Shown: positions 1 through 6,698, numbered from the stretch's first letter. The stretch: DNA of 9,067 nucleotides from an uncultured Bacilli bacterium (GCA_934101235.1 CAKORH010000029.1:1-9067), one strand, 5' to 3'. Program-made: numbers and translations. Notes: a model not told the origin generated them from the letters alone.

Positions 1-308
1 CTATGGAACTTAATGTGCCAGTAATAGCACTTGCACAATTATCTCGTAGTGTAGAATTACGTGAAAATAAAAGACCAATTATGAGTGATTTAAGGGAATC
101 TGGTTCTATTGAACAAGATGCAGATATAGTAGCATTTCTTTATAGAGATGATTATTATAATAAGAGTGCTCAAGAACAAACTAATATTAGTGTTACTGAG
201 TTAATTGTTGGAAAACACCGTAATGGTAATACTGGTACTATTGAATTATTATTTGAAAGAAATATGAGTAATTTTAGAAATTATTTAAAGAAAGCCGAAG
301 AAAGTTAA
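1..308 (+). CDS. dnaB: Replicative DNA helicase DnaB, C-terminal end (5' part outside window)
   Basis: This is the 3' end of the hexameric replicative helicase that unwinds DNA at the fork (called DnaC in Bacillus). The reading frame is open to the left edge, so bases 1-2 belong to a cut codon and the ATG at 3 is an internal methionine, not the start. Visible signatures are the RecA-like core motif VPVIALAQLSRSVELR, whose Gln contacts the nucleotide/DNA-sensing loop, then RPIMSDLRESGSIEQDAD and IVAFLYRDDYYN, and the C-terminal KHRNGNTGTIELLFE strand. All match the family closely. About 100 of the usual roughly 450 residues are present. It is followed after 9 bases by the M23 peptidase gene and is probably the upstream member of the same operon. 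In Bacillus dnaC also lies just upstream of the wal/rlmH region, which agrees with this context. Confidence 0.96.
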   Translation, partial: MELNVPVIALAQLSRSVELRENKRPIMSDLRESGSIEQDADIVAFLYRDDYYNKSAQEQTNISVTELIVGKHRNGNTGTIELLFERNMSNFRNYLKKAEES

Positions 309-317
309 GGTGAATAA

Positions 318-1841
318 ATGAATACTTTTAATAGAATTATGGGGGTTGTTATAACATTTTTTATAAGTGTAATAGTGTTTTTTATGGGAGTAAAAGTTAA
401 GGCTGAAGGTACACCTAATAGTTTATTTTTAGTATATTTAAATGGTGATAAATTAGGATTGATAGATAATAAACAAAAACTTTTAGATTTAATTGATAAA
501 GAACAAAGTGAATTAAAAAATAAGTATGATGTAGATAAAGTATATCCACCTAGTGGTTTAGATATACAAAGTGTATTAACTTATGATAATGATGTTAAAT
601 CTGTTCAATCTATTTATGATGAAATTAAAGATAAAGAGCCATTTACTATTAGTGGTTATAAAGTAACTATTATACCAGGTGATGATGTAGTAAGAAATGA
701 AGGAGAAGAAAGTACTGAGGAACGTAAAACTATTGTATTAAATGTTTTAAGAAAGAAAGATTTTGAAGAAGGTTTTTATAATACAGTTGCTGCGTTTGTT
801 GGTACTGATGAATTAGAAAGATATAAAAACAATACTCAATTGGAAGTTGTTGAAACTGGTTCTACAATAAAAAATGTATATTGGAAAGAAGATATAAAAA
901 TAAAAAAAGATTATTTAAGTACAGAAGAGTATATATATACTAATAGTAGTGATATAAGTAAATATTTATTATTTGGTACTTTAAAAGATGGACCTAAATA
1001 TACAGTTAAAGATGGAGATAATATTAAGAGTGTTGCAACAGCTAATAATTTAAACGTTGACGAATTTTTAGTTGCTAATCCAGAATTTTCTAGTGCCAAT
1101 GTATTATTAACTGCTGGTCAAAAAGTTAATACTGCACTTATTTCGCCTTTAGTAAATATAGTTTATGAAGTTCAAAAAATAGAAGATGTTGAAGTTCCAT
1201 ATGAAACTGAATATCAGGATGATGATACTAGTTATCAGGGCACTAATGAAACTTTACAAGAGGGAGTTAATGGAGAAGCAAGAGTAACAGAAGAAATTCA
1301 ATATATTAACGGTGAAATTCAAGGATTATATATTAGTAATTCTAGAGATTTATCACCATCAGTAAACAAAATAGTAAAAAGAGGTACTAAATCTTATGCA
1401 AGTAGTGACGGTCCATATGTTTATTATGATAAACCTTTAACTAATGATTCATGGCAATGGCCTACTATAAGTCCTTATATTATTACAAGTCACTTATCAT
1501 GGCGTTGGGGAAGAATGCATGAAGGAATAGATATTTCTGGTTGTGGATATGGATCTCCAATTTACTCAGTTGCAGATGGTGTTGTAAGTGAAGCAGGTTA
1601 TTATTCTTCTAATGGTAATTATGTTGTTGTAAGTCATGGTAATGATTATTATACTATTTACATGCATTTAGCAAAATATACTGTAAGTGTAGGACAAAAT
1701 GTTAGTAAGGGACAACAGGTAGGTACTATGGGAAATTCAGGAAGAAGTACTGGTACTCATTTACATTTAGGTGTATTTAAAGGATATCCTTATAGAGGAG
1801 GAACTGTTCTAGATCCATGTAACAGTATATTTAAATGTTAG
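318..1841 (+). CDS. Membrane-anchored LysM-G5-M23 family metallopeptidase
   Basis: This is a predicted cell-wall peptidase that would cut peptidoglycan cross-bridges or stem peptides outside the membrane. Residues 1-30 form a signal peptide or N-terminal anchor (hydrophobic stretch 8-25). Residues 35-220 are a poorly defined extracytoplasmic region, 228-272 a LysM peptidoglycan-binding domain, about 281-356 a G5-like domain, and 396-500 a peptidase M23 (LytM/lysostaphin-type) domain. The zinc-site residues are all present: H401 and D405 in HEGID, catalytic H450 in YMHL, and H481/H483 in HLHLG, so it should be active. The start at 318 has AAGGTG six bases upstream. The frame ends in TAG, overlapping the next gene by 7 bases. 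Three extracellular cysteines (C409, C501, C507) are unusual, and the last residue of the protein is one of them. The gene sits where Bacillus has walRKHI. Substrate bond specificity cannot be told from sequence. Confidence 0.93.
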   Translation: MNTFNRIMGVVITFFISVIVFFMGVKVKAEGTPNSLFLVYLNGDKLGLIDNKQKLLDLIDKEQSELKNKYDVDKVYPPSGLDIQSVLTYDNDVKSVQSIYDEIKDKEPFTISGYKVTIIPGDDVVRNEGEESTEERKTIVLNVLRKKDFEEGFYNTVAAFVGTDELERYKNNTQLEVVETGSTIKNVYWKEDIKIKKDYLSTEEYIYTNSSDISKYLLFGTLKDGPKYTVKDGDNIKSVATANNLNVDEFLVANPEFSSANVLLTAGQKVNTALISPLVNIVYEVQKIEDVEVPYETEYQDDDTSYQGTNETLQEGVNGEARVTEEIQYINGEIQGLYISNSRDLSPSVNKIVKRGTKSYASSDGPYVYYDKPLTNDSWQWPTISPYIITSHLSWRWGRMHEGIDISGCGYGSPIYSVADGVVSEAGYYSSNGNYVVVSHGNDYYTIYMHLAKYTVSVGQNVSKGQQVGTMGNSGRSTGTHLHLGVFKGYPYRGGTVLDPCNSIFKC

Positions 1842-2599
1842 TTAGTGTTTTGGCAAGTGGTTCTAAAGGAAATACTACTTTGGTACAAACTAAGAAATTA
1901 AATATTTTAATTGATGCTGGTATGAATATGAAATATATTAAAGAAAGATTAAATGAATTTAATCTTTCTCCTGATGATATAGATTATATATTTTTAACAC
2001 ATACACATAAAGATCATATAGGCGCATTAGAAATATTTTTAAAGAAATACAATCCTACTTTATGTCTAGGAGCAAAAATGATTGATGATTTAGAATTTTT
2101 GAATGGCTATGATAATATTTTAGTATTAGATAGTATGTTAGAATTAGAAGATACTTTGGTAGAAACTATTAAGACTAGTCATGATACTAGTGAATCATTT
2201 GGTTATGTATTTACAAGTGATAATTCTTCATTGGTATATATAACTGATACGGGTTATATTAATGCAAAATATTTTAATAAATTGAGAAATAAAACTATGT
2301 ATGTTATGGAAAGTAATCATGATGTAGAAATGTTAATACATGGTAATAGACCACAATGGTTAAAACAACGTATTTTAAGTGATAAAGGCCATTTATCAAA
2401 TCAATCTTCTGCTTTTTATTTATCTAAATTGATAGGTGATAATACTAAGTATGTTGTTTTGGCACATTTAAGCCAAGATAATAATACACCTTTAATTGCT
2501 ATAGATACTTTAAAATCAGTATTAAAAGAATATGGAGTTGATTTTAGTAATTATAGTGTTGCTAAACAAAATGAGAAAACGGAGAATTTTAATATATGA
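1835..2599 (+). CDS. walJ: WalJ/YycJ metallo-beta-lactamase-fold (putative exonuclease)
   Basis: This is a cytoplasmic metallo-beta-lactamase-fold protein of the WalJ/YycJ family. Relatives have been described as 5'-3' DNA exonucleases linked to mismatch repair, and the family is a fixed member of the wal locus in Bacilli. The sequence shows the typical opening SVLASGSKGNT (residues 4-14), the metal motif HTHKDH (H56, H58, D60, H61), H116, D138, the family block MESNHD (158-163) with LKQRILSDKGHLSN (176-189), and H211. All metal ligands are intact, and 254 residues is close to the usual length. The ATG at 1835 lies inside the end of the peptidase gene and has no clear Shine-Dalgarno sequence, so translation is probably coupled to the upstream gene. 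The stop TGA is followed directly by an in-frame TAA. Its stop overlaps the rlmH start (ATGA). Confidence 0.93.
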   Translation: MLVSVLASGSKGNTTLVQTKKLNILIDAGMNMKYIKERLNEFNLSPDDIDYIFLTHTHKDHIGALEIFLKKYNPTLCLGAKMIDDLEFLNGYDNILVLDSMLELEDTLVETIKTSHDTSESFGYVFTSDNSSLVYITDTGYINAKYFNKLRNKTMYVMESNHDVEMLIHGNRPQWLKQRILSDKGHLSNQSSAFYLSKLIGDNTKYVVLAHLSQDNNTPLIAIDTLKSVLKEYGVDFSNYSVAKQNEKTENFNI

Positions 2600-3030
2600 T
2601 AAAAGTAATATGTGTTGGGAAATTAAAAGAGAAGTATGTAAGTGAGTTTGTTAATGATTATTTAAATAGAATTAATAAATATCATAAAATAAATTTAATT
2701 GAGTTAAAAGATAGTGGTATAGATAGTGAAGGAATTAGTATTCTTAAAAATATTAGTAATAAGGAATTTGTAGTTACTTTAGAAATAGAAGGTAATAAAT
2801 TAAATAGTATAGAGTTTAGTAAAAAGATAGATAATTGGTTAATGAATTATAGTGATATAACTTTTGTAATTGGTGGTTCTAATGGAATTGATTGTAATGT
2901 TAAGAATAGATCAAATTATTCATTATCTTTTAGTGATATGACATTTCCACATGGAGTATTTAGAGGAATGTTATTAGAACAGATTTATAGAAGTTTTAAA
3001 ATATTAAATAATGAAACTTATCATAAGTAG
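2596..3030 (+). CDS. rlmH: 23S rRNA (pseudouridine1915-N3)-methyltransferase RlmH
   Basis: This is a SPOUT-class (trefoil-knot) methyltransferase that methylates pseudouridine 1915 in helix 69 of 23S rRNA on assembled 70S ribosomes, using S-adenosylmethionine. The SAM-binding knot motif FVIGGSNG (residues 90-97) is clear. So is the C-terminal family block FPHG (117-120) followed by LLEQIYRSFKI and the terminal YHK. In many relatives the stretch after PH is QLMR or similar; here it is GVFRGM, with the arginine kept. At 144 residues it is slightly shorter than the usual 155-159. It overlaps walJ by 4 bases (ATGA), with GGAG at 2581-2584 as a somewhat distant ribosome binding site. The walJ-rlmH order is conserved in Bacilli, where htrA-type genes sometimes lie between them. 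Confidence 0.95.
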   Translation: MIKVICVGKLKEKYVSEFVNDYLNRINKYHKINLIELKDSGIDSEGISILKNISNKEFVVTLEIEGNKLNSIEFSKKIDNWLMNYSDITFVIGGSNGIDCNVKNRSNYSLSFSDMTFPHGVFRGMLLEQIYRSFKILNNETYHK

Positions 3031-3038
3031 GTGATGTA

Positions 3039-3701
3039 ATGCATATAGGTAATGATTGGGATATTGTTTTAAAAGATATATTTGAATCGGAAAAATTTAG
3101 AAATTTAATAATTAGAGTAAATGAAGAATATAGACGTGATACTTGTTTTCCAATAAAACAAAACGTATTTAATGCTATTAAATTAACACCATATAAAGAT
3201 GTTAAAGTTGTAATAGTTGGACAGGATCCATATCATGGAGTAGGTGAGGCTCATGGATTATCATTTAGTGTTTTGTGTCCTAAGCTACCACCTAGTTTAC
3301 AAAATATTTATAAGGAATTATATGATGATTTAGGTATTGTTCCTAGTAAAAAAGGTGATTTAACTTGTTGGGCTAAAGAAGGAGTTTTACTATTGAATAG
3401 TGTATTAACTGTTAAAAAAGATTGTCCAGCAAGCCATAAAAATTTGGGATGGCAAGATTTTACAGATGAAATTATTAAAAGAATCGAAAAGAAAGATGAT
3501 GTTGTAGTTTATATTTTGTGGGGTAATTTTGCTAAAGGTAAGAAAGAATTGATTACTAATCCTAAACATTATGTTATTGAAAGCGCACATCCTAGTCCTT
3601 TTAGTGCAAGATATGGCTTTTTTGGAAGTAGACCATTTAGTAGAACTAATGAAATTTTAGAACGTAATGGTAAAGAAAAAATTGATTGGGAAGTTAAATA
3701 A
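3039..3701 (+). CDS. ung: Uracil-DNA glycosylase, family 1
   Basis: This enzyme removes uracil from DNA, the first step of base excision repair after cytosine deamination or dUMP misincorporation. The water-activating motif GQDPYHG (residues 61-67, catalytic D63), the uracil-binding block LLLNSVLTV (117-125) and the DNA-intercalation/catalytic loop HPSPFSA (184-190, with the key His) are all complete. The 220 residues are normal for bacterial Ung. The start at 3039 is supported by AGGTGATG at 3029-3036, which overlaps the rlmH stop. Only 8 bases separate it from rlmH, so it is the last gene of the dnaB-M23-walJ-rlmH-ung run. A hairpin with a U-run begins within its last codons. Confidence 0.97.
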   Translation: MHIGNDWDIVLKDIFESEKFRNLIIRVNEEYRRDTCFPIKQNVFNAIKLTPYKDVKVVIVGQDPYHGVGEAHGLSFSVLCPKLPPSLQNIYKELYDDLGIVPSKKGDLTCWAKEGVLLLNSVLTVKKDCPASHKNLGWQDFTDEIIKRIEKKDDVVVYILWGNFAKGKKELITNPKHYVIESAHPSPFSARYGFFGSRPFSRTNEILERNGKEKIDWEVK

Positions 3702-3713
3702 CTTCTCTTTTTT
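3688..3713 (+). terminator. Rho-independent terminator after ung
   Basis: An 8-bp stem (3688-3695 with 3700-3707; core GAAGTT/AACTTC plus one G-U pair) closes a 4-base loop and runs into TTTTTT at 3708-3713. The hairpin contains the ung stop codon. It would end the rightward operon. Confidence 0.75.
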
Positions 3714-3723
3714 GTATATTTGA

Positions 3724-3777
3724 GTGTAAATTGATAGTGTAAATCTAGTTTCAACTTATTGAAAATAAATGTGTAAA
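3724..3777 (+). repeat. Three GTGTAAA direct repeats
   Basis: GTGTAAA occurs at 3724-3730, 3737-3743 and 3771-3777. The first two copies are part of a longer AGTGTAAAT repeat, 13 bases apart. They lie in the gap after the ung terminator. Their role is unknown: they could be chance in AT-rich DNA, a protein-binding site, or a relic of a mobile element end. Only the repeats themselves are seen directly. Confidence 0.4.
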
Positions 3778-3787
3778 GTAATATATT
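3759..3787 (+). promoter_or_regulatory. Candidate sigma-A promoter in the ung/LTA-synthase gap
   Basis: The -35 box TTGAAA (3759-3764) and the -10 box TATATT (3782-3787) are 17 bases apart, which is close to the housekeeping consensus. The -35 box also forms the right arm of a perfect 6-bp hairpin (TTTCAA 3749-3754, loop CTTA). Transcription would start near 3794 and meet the terminator at 3852-3878. No protein gene lies downstream on this strand. In such AT-rich DNA a chance match is possible. Confidence 0.4.
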
Positions 3788-3793
3788 TATAGT

Positions 3794-3878
3794 AGCAAGA
3801 ATAAAATATTGCTAAGGGTTGGTTAGTTTAGCACTAATTCGTTCAAAAAAAGAGTAGCTTTAATAGTTACTCTTTTTT
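3794..3878 (+). ncRNA. Candidate small RNA, about 85 nt
   Basis: This is inferred from a promoter-like site at 3759-3787, a following non-coding stretch with local hairpins, and a terminator at its end. Hairpin one pairs TAGCAA (3793-3798) with TTGCTA (3809-3814). Hairpin two pairs GGTTAGT (3821-3827) with ACTAATT (3833-3839), using G-U pairs at its base. The third is the terminator stem 3852-3872 with a U-run at 3873-3878. The G-rich AAGGGTTGG segment between the first two is the only clearly non-AT patch. The transcript would overlap the last codons of the convergent LTA-synthase-type gene by 12 bases. No known RNA family was recognised. The alternative is that this gap is only a two-terminator spacer. 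Confidence 0.3.
3845..3878. terminator. Bidirectional terminator between ung side and LTA-synthase-type gene
   Basis: GAGTAGCT (3852-3859) pairs with AGTTACTC (3865-3872) with one G-U pair and a 5-base loop. It is flanked by AAAAAAA (3845-3851) and TTTTTT (3873-3878), so it can terminate on both strands. It holds the stop codon of the leftward gene at 3867-3869. Confidence 0.8.
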
Positions 3879-6035
3879 AGTGTTTTCAAATAAATATCTA
3901 TAGTAATCTTTTTCAAGTATGTATTTACTCATATTTATTCTATTGTTTACTTCATTGTTAATTGTTTTAATATAATCTGTATAATCATTTGTATCATTTT
4001 CATCATTTTTAATAAATGTGTTAGTTGAAGCAAAATATTTACCTTTATCACTAACCCAGCTATTATTATTAAATATTGCTAATCCTTCACTATCTGATAA
4101 TATATCTTTACCAATTATTAATCTTGAATCATAATTTATTCCAAATAAGTTTAATAATGTTGGTAAAACGTCAATTTGGCTACCTACTTTTTCAATAGTA
4201 GTTTTTTTTGTTTTGTTATTCCATAATATGAAACTACTATGATTTATTTCAATAGTATCATCTCTAGTATATGAAGATGCTTTATTTATATCATTGATTG
4301 ATAAATCATATGGATAATGGTCTCCTACTAATGCAATAACTGTATCATCTAATATACCTTCTTTTTCTAATTTGTCTATTAATGTTTTTAATGCATTATC
4401 TAATTCTATTTGAGTTGCAATATATGCTTTTACGTTTTCTGGATAATTTAAATCTTGAACTTTATCTTTGTACTTTTTACTCATTGCATTATTCCAATCG
4501 TATGACATATGTCCACTTACAGTTACATAGTATGTCATAAAAGGAATTTTACTGTCTTTATAATCATCTATTGTTGCTTCAATCATTTCTGTGTCACTTT
4601 GTGGCCAAATATTACAATTAATTTTTGTTTCTAATCCATTACCACAACCAACATAATTATTAAATCCTAAAGCATTTAAATATTTATCTCTGTTTTGAAA
4701 ATTATATTGATTATTATGGTATGCGTTTACTAAATATCCTTCATTGTTAAATACATTGCCAAGTCCATATTCATAATAATTAGTTCCTTTTCTCCATACA
4801 TTACTAAGTAAACTTATGTGTGGATATAAACCTGTTAATTCTTGAAACTCTCCACCTATAGTACTTAATATTACTGGTGAATAGTAATTTTCAAATACAA
4901 ATGATTCATTAGTCAATTTATATAGTGTAGGAGTTAATTCTTTTGAAATTGCAAAAGAATTAAAACTTTCAGCCATAAATAATATTAAATTTTTACCTTT
5001 ATACTTTCCAGTATATTTATTTTGATTAGTTGGTTCGCTATTTTTAAAATAATTATTCATTGTTATTAATTTATTATCATTTGTTTTATTTGATAATTCG
5101 TCAAAATCTATGTTAGTTACGTTATATTTTATTTCTTCTTTGTTATCTTTTTCATCATTTTTATTATCGTTTTCAATACTAGTAACTGTAATGTTTATAT
5201 TTTTATCTTTAAATTTAAATATTAAGTTTTTAAATTCTAAATTAGTTGCAATAGATACTCCTGTTTTTTCTATTAATAATGAATTATTAGAAATATTAAA
5301 ATATAAATTATAAATTGAGTATTGCTTTTTGTTTTTTATAAATAATGTTCCATAAAATATTATAGTTGAAAGTATTAATATTATTATGTATTTAATAATG
5401 TTCTTTTTATTCTTATTTATATAACTTATATTATTTTTTATAAAGAACGATAATATAAATGGTATAAGTAATAAAATCATTTTAAATATATTATCATATA
5501 TAGTTTTGAATGCATCACTCATAAATGATGTTACTTGATTTGATAAACCTAATGTATCTATTGAAAAGAATACTCCGAATTTTGATTTGAATACAACATT
5601 TAATGCATATATGAACCATATTATAAATAACAATATTTTTGTTATTATTTTATTTACTTTTTCATTAAATAATGATGTTATTATTGTTAATAGTATAGAG
5701 ATTGGTACTAAATATATCAATACATATATGAATGTTACTGGAAATAATTTGTTTGTTACTAATGCTCTAAATGTAATTTCTGAGAATAGTAGTGTTATGT
5801 AAAATATAAAAACTATATTTATACTAAATTTTTGCTTAAAAATATTTATTTTATTATTATTATTAATTTTTTCAATTTTATTAATTATTTCTTTTGTATT
5901 TTTCGATTCTATTTTTTTATTTGTTATTTTTTTATTGTCTATTTCTTTGTTTATTTTATTTATATTGTTTATATTATTTTTGGTAGTTTTTTTGTTTTTT
6001 GTATTCTTTTTATTTTTTTTCTTTTTCTTTGACAT
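3867..6035 (-). CDS. LTA synthase family protein (sulfatase-fold phosphoglycerol transferase)
   Basis: This is a polytopic membrane enzyme of the LtaS/alkaline-phosphatase superfamily. It would move glycerol phosphate or a similar group from a lipid onto a growing polymer outside the membrane. About five transmembrane segments are visible (roughly residues 71-92, 97-122, 130-148, 183-199, 213-233), followed by an extracellular sulfatase domain (about 345-650). By comparison with S. aureus LtaS the active-site residues are intact: E356 (MAESF), nucleophile T392 (STIGGEF), R449 (QNRD), H509 (VSGHM) and D572/H573 (GDHYPY). The first 60-70 residues are an odd Lys/Asn-rich cytoplasmic tail beginning MSKKKKKNKK. 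C464 and C474 may form a disulfide. The start at 6035 is the first ATG after an in-frame stop; its AAGG site is about 13 bases upstream, so initiation may be weak. A related transferase role (phosphoglycerol or phosphoethanolamine on another glycan) cannot be excluded. Confidence 0.88.
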   Translation of the reverse strand: MSKKKKKNKKNTKNKKTTKNNINNINKINKEIDNKKITNKKIESKNTKEIINKIEKINNNNKINIFKQKFSINIVFIFYITLLFSEITFRALVTNKLFPVTFIYVLIYLVPISILLTIITSLFNEKVNKIITKILLFIIWFIYALNVVFKSKFGVFFSIDTLGLSNQVTSFMSDAFKTIYDNIFKMILLLIPFILSFFIKNNISYINKNKKNIIKYIIILILSTIIFYGTLFIKNKKQYSIYNLYFNISNNSLLIEKTGVSIATNLEFKNLIFKFKDKNINITVTSIENDNKNDEKDNKEEIKYNVTNIDFDELSNKTNDNKLITMNNYFKNSEPTNQNKYTGKYKGKNLILFMAESFNSFAISKELTPTLYKLTNESFVFENYYSPVILSTIGGEFQELTGLYPHISLLSNVWRKGTNYYEYGLGNVFNNEGYLVNAYHNNQYNFQNRDKYLNALGFNNYVGCGNGLETKINCNIWPQSDTEMIEATIDDYKDSKIPFMTYYVTVSGHMSYDWNNAMSKKYKDKVQDLNYPENVKAYIATQIELDNALKTLIDKLEKEGILDDTVIALVGDHYPYDLSINDINKASSYTRDDTIEINHSSFILWNNKTKKTTIEKVGSQIDVLPTLLNLFGINYDSRLIIGKDILSDSEGLAIFNNNSWVSDKGKYFASTNTFIKNDENDTNDYTDYIKTINNEVNNRINMSKYILEKDYYRYLFENTKKE

Positions 6036-6063
6036 GTAATAATCACAACCTTTTTATTCAAAT

Positions 6064-6069
6064 ATTATA
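6064..6069 (-). promoter_or_regulatory. -10 box of the LTA-synthase-type gene
   Basis: A perfect TATAAT (read on the minus strand) lies about 29 bases upstream of the ATG, between the lemA stop and this gene. The -35 region is poor (only about half matching at 16-17 base spacing). It suggests the gene has its own promoter rather than depending only on lemA read-through. Confidence 0.45.
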
Positions 6070-6093
6070 CTAATATTTTATTAAATAATAAAG

Positions 6094-6122
6094 AAAAAAT
6101 TAAAGTTTAAAATCTTTAATTT
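6094..6122 (-). terminator. Weak AT-only terminator at the end of lemA
   Basis: On the minus strand a 9-bp stem (6114-6122 with 6097-6105), almost wholly A-T with one G-C pair closing the loop, is followed by six U (6094-6099). It includes the lemA stop codon. Because the stem is so AT-rich, termination is likely partial. Confidence 0.45.
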
Positions 6123-6651
6123 CATCATCAAACATATTTTTACCATCAAAATAGTTTCTTAATTTAATTTTATGAATTTTTGCTATTAAATTTGTTGGAA
6201 ATTTTTTGATTATTAAGTTAATTTCTGTGGTGTATTTATTATAAAATGATTTAGCAGCTTCTAAGATTTCATCACTATCTTTTAATGAATTAACTATTTC
6301 ATTATATTCTTCATTATCATCTAATGATTTGTGATCACTTTTTACTTTTGCGATTAGATTTTCACCTTCTGTAATTTTTCTATCCATTTCAAAATTTGAT
6401 ATTTGATCAGATTTAATTTTTTCTAATTCTTTGAAATATGTTATTTCTTTTTTTAGAAGTTTATTTATTATATTTGAACTTTTCATTATTAAATCATATT
6501 TATTTCTTAATTCTTCATCTATTATATGTTCTGATTCATTTATTTTTATATTCATAGATTGTAATTTATTATAGTTAAAAATATATGTTATTATTATTGC
6601 ACTTATAATTATTAAAATTGCTAAAATAATTATTAAGATTATCCACTTCAT
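6100..6651 (-). CDS. lemA: LemA family membrane protein
   Basis: This belongs to the LemA family: single-pass, N-out membrane proteins with a mostly helical domain and no firmly established biochemical role. A strongly hydrophobic N-terminal segment (residues 3-25, nearly all Ile/Leu/Ala) is followed by the family pattern: YNKL (27-30), LRNKYDLI (48-55, matching the usual RRYDLIPNLV), a long helical middle, and the hallmark FYNKYTTEINLIIKKFPTNL (136-155) with a late aromatic F168. At 183 residues it is a normal length. The start has AGGTGAT six bases upstream (6655-6661 on this strand). The usual Trp and Pro of the first helix (AWSQID, LIPNLV) are replaced, so it is a divergent member. It lies just upstream of, and codirectional with, the LTA-synthase-type gene. 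Confidence 0.87.
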   Translation of the reverse strand: MKWIILIIILAILIIISAIIITYIFNYNKLQSMNIKINESEHIIDEELRNKYDLIMKSSNIINKLLKKEITYFKELEKIKSDQISNFEMDRKITEGENLIAKVKSDHKSLDDNEEYNEIVNSLKDSDEILEAAKSFYNKYTTEINLIIKKFPTNLIAKIHKIKLRNYFDGKNMFDDEIKDFKL

Positions 6652-6667
6652 ATTATCACCTAGATTA

Positions 6668-6698
6668 ATTATAGCATAAAGTATTAAAATATTGTAAA
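6668..6698 (-). promoter_or_regulatory. Extended -10 promoter for lemA
   Basis: Read on the minus strand, a perfect extended -10 (TGCTATAAT; hexamer 6668-6673, TG at 6675-6676) is preceded by TTTACA (6693-6698) at a long 19-base spacing. The extended -10 should compensate for the spacing. Transcription would start near 6661, leaving a very short leader that begins at about the ribosome binding site. Confidence 0.5.

Noticed and set aside
911..1099. Minus-strand 62-codon open frame inside the M23 gene
   Set aside because: It is antisense to a well-supported LysM-containing region, has no ribosome binding site and resembles nothing known.
3405..3754. Two minus-strand 61-codon frames over the end of ung
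   Set aside because: They are antisense to conserved ung motifs, and one runs through the terminator. Both look like shadows of AT-rich coding sequence.
3819..3857. 12-codon TTG-initiated reading frame within the candidate small RNA
   Set aside because: The SD-like AAGGG abuts the TTG with no spacer, and the frame runs into the terminator stem.
5110..6032. Three plus-strand frames of 66-71 codons opposite the LTA-synthase-type gene
   Set aside because: They are hydrophobic Phe/Ile-rich translations of the complement of Lys/Asn-rich codons, as expected for shadows, with no ribosome binding sites.
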